The notes: a model not told the origin generated them from the letters alone. A stretch of 64,000 bases of DNA from Microbacterium immunditiarum (GCF_013409785.1 NZ_JACCBV010000001.1:3348001-3412000); one strand, 5' to 3'. Counted from the stretch's first letter, positions 44,469-53,857 are shown. Numbers and translations are program-made.

Positions 44469-45538
44469 TGGCCGCTGTGTCCGACCTCCTGCGCAACCGC
44501 TGGGTTCGCCTCGGCATCCTGCTCGTCGTGGCGGTGCTCCTGCTGCTCGCGCCGCTCATGCTGCCGGTGTTCTGGAACCAGACGCTCACGCGCGTCGGCG
44601 TCTACGCCGTCGCCGTGCTCGGCCTGAACATCATCATGGGGTACACCGGCCAGGTGTCGCTTGGCCAGATCTTCTTCGTCGGGCTCGGCGCGTACGTCAC
44701 CGCGTGGGGTGTCAACAACGACTGGAACATCGTCCTCGTCTTCATCGCCGCGTTCGCCGTCGCGGGTCTCGCCGGCCTCCTCGTGGCGCTGGCCGCCGCG
44801 CGACTCGGCGGGCTCGCCATCGCGATGGTCACGATCGCGCTGCCCATCGTCGGCGTGCCCCTCGCGAAGCGCCTCGTCGACTTCACGGGCGGCTCGCAGG
44901 GGACATCCGCCCGGTTCTCCAGCGCACCCGACTGGACGGGCCTCGACAACGACCAGTGGCAGTTCTACATCGTCCTGGTCATCGCGGTCATCGCGTTCGT
45001 CCTCGCACGCAACCTCGTGCGCGGCAAGTTCGGCCGCGCGATGGCGATCGTCAAGGAGAACGAGGCCGTCGCGACGTCGATGGGCATCTCGCCGTACCGC
45101 TACAAGGTGCTCGCCTTCACGATCGCGTCGATCTTCGGCGGCGTCGCGGGCTTCCTCTACATGGTCGCCGTGCAGTACACCTCGCCCGAGACTCTCCACT
45201 TCGGGCACTCGATCAGCCTCCTCGCCGCCATGGTCATCGGCGGCGCGGCGAGCATCGTCGGATCGCTGCTCGGCGGGTTCTACTACGTGCTCGTCCCGCA
45301 GCTGACGAACGCCATCGACCCGAACCTCACCGCGATCATCCAGGGCATCATCCTGCTCGCGGTGCTGTTCGTGCTGCCCGGTGGCCTGGTGAGCCTGCCC
45401 CGCGTCTTCCGCCGTTTCCGGCGGCACCGCGAGGGCACCTTCACCGGTGCGATCCCCAAGACCACTCCGGACTCCGCTCCCCCTGTGGAAGCGGCGCCGG
45501 AGGGACCCGAGAAGACAGAGAGGCAAGGTCAGGCATGA
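44468..45538 (+). CDS. Branched-chain-type ABC importer permease (LivM-like)
   Basis: The 356-residue permease has about nine spans, 'ALVLGLNI'-like sequence (VAVLGLNIIMGYTGQVSLGQ) and the coupling loop 'FGRAMAIVKENEAVATSMGI'. A hydrophilic Pro/Glu-rich tail of about 45 residues follows the last span. It pairs with LivH to form the channel and is coupled to the binding-protein gene by ATGA. Confidence 0.93.
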   Translation: MAAVSDLLRNRWVRLGILLVVAVLLLLAPLMLPVFWNQTLTRVGVYAVAVLGLNIIMGYTGQVSLGQIFFVGLGAYVTAWGVNNDWNIVLVFIAAFAVAGLAGLLVALAAARLGGLAIAMVTIALPIVGVPLAKRLVDFTGGSQGTSARFSSAPDWTGLDNDQWQFYIVLVIAVIAFVLARNLVRGKFGRAMAIVKENEAVATSMGISPYRYKVLAFTIASIFGGVAGFLYMVAVQYTSPETLHFGHSISLLAAMVIGGAASIVGSLLGGFYYVLVPQLTNAIDPNLTAIIQGIILLAVLFVLPGGLVSLPRVFRRFRRHREGTFTGAIPKTTPDSAPPVEAAPEGPEKTERQGQA

Positions 45539-46809
45539 ACATGCGCAAGACTCAGAAGGGCGTCGTCGGCATCGTCGCGATGGCGTCGGTCGTCGCGCTG
45601 GCCCTCACCGGCTGCGCACGCGGCGGCGACGGCGGTGGCGGTGACGGCGACGGCGGCGGCGAGGCGGCCGCCAGCCCCGGCATCACCGACACGTCGCTGA
45701 CGTTCGGCATCTCGAGCCCCCTCACGGGCCCGACCGCCGGCCCCGGCAACTGCACCGTCGACGGCGCGCTCGCCTACTTCGGCGTCAAGAACGCCGATGG
45801 CGGCATCGAGTTCGGCGACGGCAAGACCCGCACGATCGAGATCACCTCGTACGACGACACGTACGACCCGCAGAAGGCGCTCGCGAACTTCCAGCAGATG
45901 GTGGCCGACGACGTGTTCGCCGCCGGCATCGGCCTCGGCACGCCGACCAACCGCGCGTGGCGCGAGGCGGCGATCGACGAGGAGTTCCCGCAGGTGCTCG
46001 TGATGTCGGGTGACCCGATCTTCAGTGACCGCGCGGAGAGCCCCTTCCAGCTCGGCTTCGTGCCGATCTACCAGCAGGAGGGTGAGGCGTTCGGCAACCT
46101 GCTCGCCTCCTCGGCCGACGAGCACAAGGTCGCGATCCTCTACCAGAACGACGACTATGGCCAGGGCTACGTCGAGGGCTTCAAGTCGGCCATCGAGGGA
46201 GCCGACAACATCGAGGTCGTCGAGGAGCTGACCTACGAAGCGACCGACACGAGCGTCGACGCGCAGATCACCGAACTGGCCGCGAGCGGCGCAGACGTGT
46301 TCTTCAACGCGATGTCGATCACGCCGCTCGTGATCTCGTCGCTGCAGAAGGCGCAGCAGATCGGCTGGCTGCCCAGCTGGTTCCTGCCCTCCAACACCTC
46401 CAGCCCGACCGCGATCCTCGAGCCCGGCGGCGGTGCCGCGTTCCCGGGCATCTACACGGTCGCCTTCTCGGGTGCCGCGGCGAGCCCGGCGTTCCAGGAG
46501 AGCGAAGAGGGCCAGGCGTTCATGGAGGCGCTCGGCGAGTACACGAACCAGGACGGCGTCCCCGCCTTCCCGCACTGCGTGTGGAGCTGGATCGCGGCCT
46601 CGGTGCTCGAGCAGGCCTTCATGAAGATGGAGGAGCCGACGCGAGAGGCGTTCCTCGAGGCGCTGCTGAGCATCGACGGCTTCAACGCGCCGTTCATGCT
46701 CGAGGGCTCGACCATCAACACGACAGCCGACGGCCTGCCCGCCGTCGCCGACGTGCTGGTGCAGAAGTACAACGGCCGCGGTTACGAAACGGCGCAGAGC
46801 TTCGAGTGA
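45535..46809 (+). CDS. Branched-chain-type ABC importer substrate-binding lipoprotein (LivK-like)
   Basis: The 424-residue lipoprotein (lipobox LTGC around residue 26) has a Gly/Asp-rich linker and a type I periplasmic-binding fold (Peripla_BP_6), beginning 'TDTSLTFGISSPLTGPTAGP'. Binding proteins of this class near aromatic genes in other bacteria bind benzoates, cinnamates or phenylacetates. Its lobes contain several aromatic and Asn residues near the hinge (YDDTYDPQKAL, NAMSITPLV), but the ligand cannot be read. It is the last gene of the operon and is followed by two hairpins. Confidence 0.92.
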   Translation: MNMRKTQKGVVGIVAMASVVALALTGCARGGDGGGGDGDGGGEAAASPGITDTSLTFGISSPLTGPTAGPGNCTVDGALAYFGVKNADGGIEFGDGKTRTIEITSYDDTYDPQKALANFQQMVADDVFAAGIGLGTPTNRAWREAAIDEEFPQVLVMSGDPIFSDRAESPFQLGFVPIYQQEGEAFGNLLASSADEHKVAILYQNDDYGQGYVEGFKSAIEGADNIEVVEELTYEATDTSVDAQITELAASGADVFFNAMSITPLVISSLQKAQQIGWLPSWFLPSNTSSPTAILEPGGGAAFPGIYTVAFSGAAASPAFQESEEGQAFMEALGEYTNQDGVPAFPHCVWSWIAASVLEQAFMKMEEPTREAFLEALLSIDGFNAPFMLEGSTINTTADGLPAVADVLVQKYNGRGYETAQSFE

Positions 46810-46815
46810 TGCGCT

Positions 46816-46862
46816 GAGTCGAGCCTCGACTCGGGCGGGGCGGTCCTTCGGGGCCGCCCCGC
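46816..46862 (+). terminator. Double hairpin after the liv-type operon
   Basis: A small hairpin (GAGTCGA/TCGACTC, 46816-46832) is followed by a larger one (GCGGGGCGG at 46835-46843 with CCGCCCCGC at 46854-46862). It lies between the importer and the convergent GntR gene. Confidence 0.75.
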
Positions 46863-46951
46863 TCTCGCGTTCCCAGGGCACGCTTCGCCTCGCGAAGCAT
46901 CTCCCGATCGCGCGCGCGTCGTGAAGAAGAGCGCCCGGTGTCCGGTGCGGC

Positions 46952-47608
46952 TCAGTCGAGGCCGCGCAGCACCTCGACGATGCCCTCGAGGTGCACGCGC
47001 GTGACGCGCTCCGCGGCATCCGCATCGCGCGCGAGGATCGCGTCGATGATCGCGATGTGCTCGGGCGCCGACTGCGTCGCGCGTCCGGGCAGGAACGCGA
47101 GACGGAACTGGTGCCGCGCCGACTGCGCGCGCAGCCGCTCGAGCAGCTGGGTGGCCGTCTCGTGTTCGCTGTAGTCCCGGATGAGGCCGTCCATCTCCTG
47201 GTTGAGGCGCGCGTACTCGACGAGGTTGCCGCTGGCGACGGCATCCGTGATCCCCGCCCGGATCGAGCGCAGCGTCTCGGCGCCTTCGTCGGTGAGGTTC
47301 TCCGCGGCCTTGCGCGCGCACAGCACCTCGAGGCCGACACGGACCTCGACGATCTCGATGGCTTCCTTGACGCTGATCGCACGCACGCGCGCACCGCGAT
47401 TGGGCAGGCGCTCGACCAGCCCCTCACTCGTCAGGTTGAGCAGCGCGAGCCGCACGGACGCTCGCGATGCGTCGTAGCGCTCGCTGATGTCGGCTTCGAT
47501 GAGGCGCTGGTTGGGTGCGAACTCGCCGCCGAGGATCGCGTCGCGAAGCTGCTGCGTGAGGTCAGCGCGCGCCGGGCTCTCCCTCGACTCCACCGCCAGA
47601 TCGGTCAT
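46952..47608 (-). CDS. GntR family regulator (FadR/FCD subfamily)
   Basis: The 218-residue protein has a GntR winged helix ('RLIEADISERYDASRASVRL', about residues 35-54) and an FCD helical effector domain, with metal-ligand-like positions in 'EYARLNQEMDGLIRDY' and 'EHIAIIDAI'. FCD regulators usually repress catabolic genes and respond to carboxylic acids. It diverges from an aldehyde dehydrogenase gene across 253 bases that include the palindrome GTATTGCATAC. ATG 47608 is preferred over an in-frame upstream start in low-complexity sequence. Confidence 0.9.
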   Translation of the reverse strand: MTDLAVESRESPARADLTQQLRDAILGGEFAPNQRLIEADISERYDASRASVRLALLNLTSEGLVERLPNRGARVRAISVKEAIEIVEVRVGLEVLCARKAAENLTDEGAETLRSIRAGITDAVASGNLVEYARLNQEMDGLIRDYSEHETATQLLERLRAQSARHQFRLAFLPGRATQSAPEHIAIIDAILARDADAAERVTRVHLEGIVEVLRGLD

Positions 47609-47728
47609 CCGCCGTACCCCTCTCGCTGCGTCCGCCCTGACGCCAGCCTCGACGCCTTCGGGCATCTCGAAACGGCGGCGCCGTCGCCCCCGCGTCCTCT
47701 TTTCTGCTTCGAGGGTAACGCGCACTCG

Positions 47729-47739
47729 GTATTGCATAC
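47729..47739. promoter_or_regulatory. Candidate GntR operator
   Basis: GTATTGCATAC is a perfect GTAT-N3-ATAC palindrome in the AT-rich part of the divergent gntR/aldehyde dehydrogenase region; FCD-type GntR sites often have this GTnnnAC layout. The rest of the 253-base region (47609-47861) shows no other clear signal. Confidence 0.5.
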
Positions 47740-47861
47740 GAGATTCGTGAGAATTTTGTAGCCGATCTTGCCACCCGCGTCGCGAAGGAGCACGCTGGAA
47801 AGCGCCCGCGGCATTGATTCGCGTGCATCGATCTTTGACACACGGAGAGGTGGTCGTCGAG

Positions 47862-49361
47862 ATGTCAGACGTGGTGGAGACGTCCGCGAAGGTGCGGACA
47901 GGACTGTACATCGGCGGGGAGGAGCGGTTCACCGACGAAGTGCTCAAGGTCGCAGACCCGGGCAAGCCGGGAGTGATCGTGGGCGAGGCGGCGTCGGCGA
48001 CGCCGCAGGACGTGGCGGATGCCGTCGCGGCGGCCAAGGCCGCCTACCCCGCATGGGCGGCGGTCGGCGCCGAGGGCCGCGCGAAGGCGATGGCCGACGC
48101 GATCGCGGGCATCGCGGACGACCGGGATGAGGACGCGGCGATCCTCTCGCAGGAGAACGGCAAGATCCGCTTCGAGGCCTGGGTCGACGCGCTCGTGTTC
48201 GAGATCCGCTGGAACCTCGCCCTCTCGCTCAAGGACGAAGTGGAGACCTCGAAGACGCTTCCGGTCGTGCCGGGCGCCATCCCGGTGGCGACGGAGGTCT
48301 CGTACCAGCCGCTCGGCGTCGTGACGGTGATCGTGCCGTTCAACTGGCCGATCGCGATCCTGGGCGCCTCGCTCCCGCACGCGCTGCTCGCGGGCAACAC
48401 CGCGATCGTCAAGGTCCCACCGACGACGCCGCTCGCGACCGCCCGTGTCGTGCAGCGCGTGGCCGAGAAGCTTCCGGCCGGCGTGCTCAACGTCATCAGC
48501 GGCAAGGACGAGAACATGGCCGGGCTCATCCAGAACCCGGACGTCGCGAAGGTCTGCTTCACCGGAAGCGTCAACGGCGGCAAGCGCATCATGGAGATGG
48601 CGTCGAAGACGCTGACCCGCGTCACCCTCGAGCTGGGCGGCAACGACCCCGCGGTGTTCCTCGGCGACGCGATCCTCGACGACGCGCACCTCGACCGGCT
48701 CTACGCGGCGATCTTCGACACCACGGGTCAGATCTGCATGAACGCCAAGCGCGTGTTCGTGCACCGGTCACGGCTCGGCGAGCTCGTCGCCGGCCTCGAG
48801 ACGCGCCTGAACAAGGCGGTCATCGGCTACGGCCTCGACGAGGGCACGACGTTGGGCCCGCTGCACCAGGGTGCCCAGAAGGCGTTCGTCGAGGACATCA
48901 TCCGCGAGGCCAAGGACGCCGGCGCCGAGGTGCGCGAGTACGGCGAGCTCCCGGGCGGCGACCTCGCCGGCGGCAACTTCCTGCGCCCCGCGATCGTGAT
49001 CGACCCCGATCTCTCCCTGCGCGTGGTCACGCAGGAGCAGTTCGGCCCGGTGATCCCCGTCATCCCGTTCGACACCGAAGAAGAGGCCGTCCGCCTCGCG
49101 AACGACACGTGGGGCGGACTGTGCGGGTCGGTCTGGACCGCCGATCCCGAGGCGGCGCAGCGCGTCGGCTCGCAGCTCGTGTGCGGCTACGTGTGGGTCA
49201 ACGACCACGGCGCCACGCGCCTCGATCTGCGCGCCCCGTTCGGCGGCATGAAGCAATCCGGCTTCGGTCGCGAGCAGGGCATCGAAGGCGTGCGGGCGTT
49301 CCAGGACACCCGCTCGATCGCGACGATCGATCCCGAAGCGCTCGCCGCGATGGCCCACTGA
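47862..49361 (+). CDS. Aldehyde dehydrogenase family protein
   Basis: The 499-residue enzyme has VPFNWPIAILG (Asn of the oxyanion hole), FTGSVNGGKRIME (cofactor loop), LELGGNDPAV (base Glu) and 'FDTTGQICMNAKR' with the catalytic Cys. It is only distantly similar to the enzyme at 23.5 kb. Aromatic or semialdehyde intermediates are plausible given the divergent GntR regulator and the upstream importer, but the substrate is unknown. ATG 47862 follows GGAGAGG at a long spacing. A good terminator follows. Confidence 0.9.
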   Translation: MSDVVETSAKVRTGLYIGGEERFTDEVLKVADPGKPGVIVGEAASATPQDVADAVAAAKAAYPAWAAVGAEGRAKAMADAIAGIADDRDEDAAILSQENGKIRFEAWVDALVFEIRWNLALSLKDEVETSKTLPVVPGAIPVATEVSYQPLGVVTVIVPFNWPIAILGASLPHALLAGNTAIVKVPPTTPLATARVVQRVAEKLPAGVLNVISGKDENMAGLIQNPDVAKVCFTGSVNGGKRIMEMASKTLTRVTLELGGNDPAVFLGDAILDDAHLDRLYAAIFDTTGQICMNAKRVFVHRSRLGELVAGLETRLNKAVIGYGLDEGTTLGPLHQGAQKAFVEDIIREAKDAGAEVREYGELPGGDLAGGNFLRPAIVIDPDLSLRVVTQEQFGPVIPVIPFDTEEEAVRLANDTWGGLCGSVWTADPEAAQRVGSQLVCGYVWVNDHGATRLDLRAPFGGMKQSGFGREQGIEGVRAFQDTRSIATIDPEALAAMAH

Positions 49362-49376
49362 GACGTGTTCCAGCAC

Positions 49377-49408
49377 GAAGGCCCGGTCTCCTCGGAGGCC
49401 GGGCCTTC
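49377..49408 (+). terminator. Terminator after aldehyde dehydrogenase
   Basis: GAAGGCCCGG (49377-49386) and CCGGGCCTTC (49399-49408) are exact reverse complements around a 12-base loop. Confidence 0.85.
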
Positions 49409-49441
49409 ACCCTTCGCACGGCCTGTTCGCCACGGGCGAGC

Positions 49442-49485
49442 GTCAACGCAGGTTGACACTCCTCAAGCCGTCAACTACGGTTGAC
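49442..49485 (+). promoter_or_regulatory. Promoter with two tandem GTCAAC-N4-GTTGAC operators
   Basis: GTCAACGCAGGTTGAC (49442-49457) and GTCAACTACGGTTGAC (49470-49485) are two perfect palindromes with identical arms, 28 bp apart. TTGACA at 49453-49458 and TACGGT at 49476-49481, 17 bases apart, form a promoter, so one operator covers the -35 box and the other the -10 box. The small HTH gene starts at 49523; its product is the natural candidate repressor. Confidence 0.75.
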
Positions 49486-49522
49486 ACGGATGCCTCATCC
49501 GAGGCATCCGGAAGGACACACC

Positions 49523-49738
49523 GTGAGCGGCGACCAGATCAGCACCCTCATCGGCGCCGCGGGCGAGCGCGAGCCCATCGCCGAACTGCACCGCCTCGCC
49601 GACGTGCGGCGAGAGCTCGCGCGGGCCGAAGAGACGCAGGTGCGGCGCGCCCGCAACCTCGGCTACTCGTGGCAGGCGATCGCCGCCGCCCTCGGCGTGA
49701 CCCGACAGGCCGTCCACAAGAAGTACGGTCGAAGGTAG
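49523..49738 (+). CDS. Small helix-turn-helix DNA-binding protein
   Basis: The 71-residue protein has a helical dimer-like region (ELHRLADVRRELARAEETQV) followed by a helix-turn-helix 'GYSWQAIAAALGVTRQAVHK' at the very C-terminus. GTG 49523 is preferred to the GTG at 49481, which lies inside the operator. Such short proteins are common in actinobacteria and not well characterised. It probably represses its own promoter and the ABC exporter gene that starts 48 bases after its stop (inference). Confidence 0.8.
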   Translation: MSGDQISTLIGAAGEREPIAELHRLADVRRELARAEETQVRRARNLGYSWQAIAAALGVTRQAVHKKYGRR

Positions 49739-49785
49739 GCGTCTTCGCGCCGACCATCCCTCCCCACTCCCACCGAGGTATCGTC

Positions 49786-51759
49786 ATGTCGACCACCGCT
49801 CCCGCCGGCCGCCGCCTCCGCGGCCGCCGCTCCGAAGACGACGGACCACGCGCGAGCCTCAAGCAGCTCATCCCGTTCCTGCTCGAGCACAAGGGCGTCC
49901 TCGCCGTCGTCGCCGTGCTCAGTGTGATCGGCGCGATCGCGATGCTCGCCCAGCCGCTCGTCGTCGGCCAGGTGATCACCCTCGTGCAGGCGGGCGACCC
50001 CCTGGGGCAGCTCGTGTGGGTGCTCGTGGGGCTCGTGATCGCGGCATCCGTCATCTCGGGCTATCAGCACTACCTGCTCCAGCGCACCGGCACCGCGGTC
50101 GTGTTCTCGAGCCGTCGCAAGCTCATCTCCCGCATCCTGCACCTGCCGATCTCGGAGTTCGACGCGCGCCGCACGGGAGACCTCGTCTCGCGCGTCGGCA
50201 CCGACACGACACTCCTCTACGCGGTGCTCACACAGGGCCTCGCGGATGCCGTCGGCAACGCGCTCGTCTTCGTCGGCGCGATCGTGGCGATGGCCTTCAT
50301 CGACCCGGTCCTGCTGCTGCTCATCGTCGTCGTGATCGGCGCCTCGATCACCGTCGTCGGAATCCTGAGCGGTCGCATCCGCAAGGCCACGCGTCAGCAG
50401 CAGGAGAAGGTGGGCGAGCTCGCGTCCGGCGTCGAGCGAGCCGTCGGGTCGATCCGCACCGTGCGCGCCTCGGGTGCGAGCGAGCGCGAGCGCGTCGCGA
50501 TCTCGGGCCTCGCCGAGCAGGCGTATGACGTCGGCGTGCGCATCGCGAAGGTCTCGGCGCTCGTCGTGCCGGTCGCCGGCATCGCCTTGCAGCTGTCGCT
50601 GCTCGTCGTGCTCGGCGTAGGCGGCTTCCGCGTCGCATCCGGCGCGATCGAGATCGCGAGCCTCGTCACGTTCGTGATGTTCCTGTTCATGCTCATCGGT
50701 CCGCTCGGGTCGTTCATCGGCGCGATCACCTCTGTGAACCAGGCGCTCGGCGCGCTCGGCCGCATCCAGGAGATCCTCGATCTGCCGACCGAGACCGCGC
50801 GGGACGCCGAGATCGCGGTGCGCGTGGCCGAGGAGAGTGGATCTCTCGGAACGAGGACCGACGCGCCGGTAGACGGCCTCATCTCGCGAGCTACCCCCGC
50901 CCCGCCCGCCGCGATCGAGTTCCGCGACGTGCACTTCGCCTACCCCGAGGCCGTCGTCGCCGCGCGCCGCAAGGCCGAGACCGAGGCGCTCGCGATGCTC
51001 GAGAGCGCGCACGTCGACACCGCGCTCATCGAGCTGCCCGACACGGCCGCACCGGATGCCGCGACCCCCGCCGCCGACGGCGAGGTGCTGCGGGGGGTGT
51101 CGTTCCGCGTCCCGCAAGGCTCGCGCGTCGCGCTCGTGGGTCCGTCCGGCGCGGGCAAGAGCACGACGCTCGCGCTCATCGAGCGGTTCTACGACCCGAC
51201 GTCCGGCGCGATCCTCATCGACGGCGTCGACGTGCGCGCGCTCGACCGCGACGCGCTCCGCGCGCGGCTCGGCTACGTCGAGCAGGACGCCCCGACGCTC
51301 GCCGGCACGCTGGGCGACAACCTGCGGCTCGCGTCGCCCGAGGCATCCGATGCCGACTGCGAGCGCGTGCTGCACGCCGTCAACCTCACCGAGGTGCTCG
51401 AGCGCAACCCGCTCGGACTCGAAGCCCCCGTCGGCGAGAGCGGCGTCATGCTGTCCGGCGGCGAGCGCCAGCGGCTGGCGATCGCACGCGCGTTGCTGGC
51501 CGCTGCCCCGATCCTCCTGCTCGACGAATCGACGTCGTCGCTCGACGGACTCAACGAGCAGCGCATGCGCGACGCGATCGACGCCGTCGCGGCGGGGCGC
51601 ACGCTCATCGTGATCGCGCACCGCCTCTCGACCGTGGTCGACAGCGACCACATCGTCGTGATGGACCACGGGCGCGTCGTCGGACAGGGCACGCACTCCG
51701 AGCTCGTCGAGACGACTCCGCTCTACCGCGACCTCGCGCGCCACCAGCTCCTCGTCTGA
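49786..51759 (+). CDS. ABC exporter, fused permease-ATPase (multidrug/lipid type)
   Basis: The 657-residue half transporter has a six-span exporter domain (about residues 35-320, beginning 'LIPFLLEHKGVLAVVAVLSV') and an ATPase domain with Walker A VGPSGAGKSTTLAL, signature LSGGERQR, Walker B ILLLDESTSSLDG and switch His in VIAHRLSTV. The first strand of the ATPase (RDVHFAYPE) is separated from the usual next strand (VLRGVSFRV) by an insert of about 45 residues (about 388-433) rich in Ala and Glu. It should act as a homodimer; the substrate is unknown. It is probably co-transcribed with the small HTH regulator. Confidence 0.9.
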   Translation: MSTTAPAGRRLRGRRSEDDGPRASLKQLIPFLLEHKGVLAVVAVLSVIGAIAMLAQPLVVGQVITLVQAGDPLGQLVWVLVGLVIAASVISGYQHYLLQRTGTAVVFSSRRKLISRILHLPISEFDARRTGDLVSRVGTDTTLLYAVLTQGLADAVGNALVFVGAIVAMAFIDPVLLLLIVVVIGASITVVGILSGRIRKATRQQQEKVGELASGVERAVGSIRTVRASGASERERVAISGLAEQAYDVGVRIAKVSALVVPVAGIALQLSLLVVLGVGGFRVASGAIEIASLVTFVMFLFMLIGPLGSFIGAITSVNQALGALGRIQEILDLPTETARDAEIAVRVAEESGSLGTRTDAPVDGLISRATPAPPAAIEFRDVHFAYPEAVVAARRKAETEALAMLESAHVDTALIELPDTAAPDAATPAADGEVLRGVSFRVPQGSRVALVGPSGAGKSTTLALIERFYDPTSGAILIDGVDVRALDRDALRARLGYVEQDAPTLAGTLGDNLRLASPEASDADCERVLHAVNLTEVLERNPLGLEAPVGESGVMLSGGERQRLAIARALLAAAPILLLDESTSSLDGLNEQRMRDAIDAVAAGRTLIVIAHRLSTVVDSDHIVVMDHGRVVGQGTHSELVETTPLYRDLARHQLLV

Positions 51760-51822
51760 CGGGTTCGCGTCTCCCGCGCACCCGCAGCGCCTCTTGGCGA
51801 GTCGCCAGAAGGCGCGGAAACG

Positions 51823-51863
51823 ACGGATGCCCCGCCCCGCGTGACGCGGGGCGGGGCATCCGT
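51823..51863. terminator. Bidirectional terminator between ABC exporter and pckG
   Basis: Exact 18-bp arms (51823-51840 and 51846-51863) around GTGAC, of the same 'cggatgcc' type as other terminators here, lie between the two convergent stops. Confidence 0.88.
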
Positions 51864-51874
51864 TCATCGCTGTG

Positions 51875-53752
51875 TCAGGAGCGCTGGAGGCGGTACCGCA
51901 GCGCGGAGAGCTCGGCCTGCAATGCCGCCGGCACGCGTCCGTCGAACGTCGCGTAGAACTCCTCGGTGAGGTCGGCCTCGCGCAGCCACGAGTCGCGGTC
52001 GATCGCGAAGAGCTCGTCGAGGTCCTCGGGCGTGACGTCGGTGCCCTCGAGGTCGAGGTCGCCGGGTCGCGGAAGGCGTCCGATGGGGCTCTCGGCAGCC
52101 GGCACCTCGCCCTCGATGCGACGGACGATCCAGTCGATGACGCGCGCGTTGTCGCCGAAGCCCGGCCACAGGAAGCGGCCGTCCGAGCCCTTGCGGAACC
52201 AGTTCACCTGGAAGATGCGCGGGGCGCGGTCGAAGCGAAGCGCCTGCCCCATCTTGAGCCAGTGCCCGAAGTAGTCGGCCATGTTGTAGCCGCAGAACGG
52301 GATCATCGCGAACGGGTCGCGGCGCAGCTCGCCGACCGTTCCCTCAGCGGCCGCGGTGCGCTCGGACGAGATCGTCGAGCCGAGGAACACGCCGTGCGCC
52401 CAGTCGGTCGCCTCGATGACGAGGGGCACGTTGGTGGCGCGGCGTCCGCCGAAGAGGATCGCGTCCAGCGGCACGCCTTCGGGCTTGTCCCAGTCCGGCG
52501 CGATCTGCGGGCACTGCGCGGCACTCACCGTGAAGCGCGAGTTCGGATGGGCGGCGGGGCGACCGGATGCCGGCGTCCAGGGCTTTCCCTCCCAGTCGAC
52601 GAGCTCCGCCGGGGGCTCGTCCGTGAGCCCTTCCCACCACACGTCCCCGTCGGGGCGCAGCGCGACGTTCGTGAAGATCGTGTTGCCCCACAGGGTCTCG
52701 ACCGCGGTGACGTTCGTCGACTCTCCGGTGCCCGGGGCGACGCCGAAGAACCCGGCCTCGGGGTTGATCGCCCACAGGCGACCGTCCTCACCGGGACGCA
52801 GCCAGGCGATGTCGTCACCGAGGGTCTCGACGCGCCAGCCAGGGATGGTCGGCCGCAGCATCGCGAGGTTCGTCTTGCCGCATGCCGAGGGGAACGCGGC
52901 GGCGATGTGGTAGGCGCGCCCGGCGGGGTCGATCACGCGGATGAGCAGCATGTGCTCGGCCAACCAGCCCTCCTCGCGTCCGATGACCGACGCGATGCGC
53001 AGGGCGAAGCTCTTCTTGGCGAGGATCGCGTTGCCGCCGTACCCCGACCCGTACGACCACACCTCGAGTGACTCGGGGAAGTGGACGATGTACTTCTCCT
53101 CGTTGCAGGGCCACGCCACATCCTGCTCCCCGGGTGCGAGCGGTGCGCCCACGGAGTGGACCGTCTTGACCCAGGGCTTTCCGGTGGCGATCTGCTCGAG
53201 CACCGCTGCGCCGACACGCGTCATGATGCCGATCGAGGCGACCGAGTACGCGCTGTCGGTGAGCTGGACGCCGATGTGGGAGAGGGGTCCGCCGACGGGT
53301 CCCATCGAGAACGGGACGACGTACATCGTGCGCCCTCGCATCGAGCCCTCGAAGACCCCGCGCATCGTCGCGCGCATCGCAGCAGGCTCGGCCCAGTTGT
53401 TCGTGGGACCGGCGTCGGCGGGGTCTTCCGAGCAGATGAACGTGCGGGACTCCGTGCGGGCGACGTCGCTCGGGTGGGAGCGGGCGAGGTAGGAGCCCGG
53501 GCGCCACTCGGGGTTGAGCTTGATGAGCTTGCCCTCCGCGACCATCTCGCGCAGGAGGGCGTCGTTCTCGGCCCGCGAGCCGTCGACCCAGTGCACGCGG
53601 TCGGGCTTGGTGAGCGCGGCGATCTCGTCGACCCACGCCGCAAGCTCTCGAAGGCCATCGCTCTCCAGATTCGGCCGGCCGCCGAAGGCCGGTGCGATCG
53701 TGTCGACAGGACCCGTCTGCCGGGTGCGCGGGAAGATGTCGGCAAGAGCCAT
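51875..53752 (-). CDS. pckG: Phosphoenolpyruvate carboxykinase (GTP)
   Basis: The 625-residue enzyme has the GTP-type PEPCK motifs: [13 protein letters not shown], the P-loop [15 protein letters not shown] (about residues 287-301), '[17 protein letters not shown]' with the metal Asp, and [20 protein letters not shown]. It converts oxaloacetate to phosphoenolpyruvate, the entry step of gluconeogenesis. This would matter for a cell growing on aromatics, since the 4-oxalomesaconate route yields pyruvate and oxaloacetate. It diverges from a RamB-like regulator across 105 bases. Confidence 0.97.
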   Translation of the reverse strand: MALADIFPRTRQTGPVDTIAPAFGGRPNLESDGLRELAAWVDEIAALTKPDRVHWVDGSRAENDALLREMVAEGKLIKLNPEWRPGSYLARSHPSDVARTESRTFICSEDPADAGPTNNWAEPAAMRATMRGVFEGSMRGRTMYVVPFSMGPVGGPLSHIGVQLTDSAYSVASIGIMTRVGAAVLEQIATGKPWVKTVHSVGAPLAPGEQDVAWPCNEEKYIVHFPESLEVWSYGSGYGGNAILAKKSFALRIASVIGREEGWLAEHMLLIRVIDPAGRAYHIAAAFPSACGKTNLAMLRPTIPGWRVETLGDDIAWLRPGEDGRLWAINPEAGFFGVAPGTGESTNVTAVETLWGNTIFTNVALRPDGDVWWEGLTDEPPAELVDWEGKPWTPASGRPAAHPNSRFTVSAAQCPQIAPDWDKPEGVPLDAILFGGRRATNVPLVIEATDWAHGVFLGSTISSERTAAAEGTVGELRRDPFAMIPFCGYNMADYFGHWLKMGQALRFDRAPRIFQVNWFRKGSDGRFLWPGFGDNARVIDWIVRRIEGEVPAAESPIGRLPRPGDLDLEGTDVTPEDLDELFAIDRDSWLREADLTEEFYATFDGRVPAALQAELSALRYRLQRS

Positions 53753-53857
53753 TTGGCCACCTCTCTAACTATGTCCTCTCCACTATCCGTGCTTTGTGCC
53801 CATCCTTTCGACGCCGGGACGTCATAAGAATCGAGGATCTTTCGCTACGATAAAGGA

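Noticed and set aside
53839..53855. CTTT-N9-AAAG before the RamB-like gene as a RamB-type site
   Set aside because: Four-base arms are too short to be convincing, and the sequence does not match the Corynebacterium RamB consensus as I know it; mentioned only as a weak candidate.
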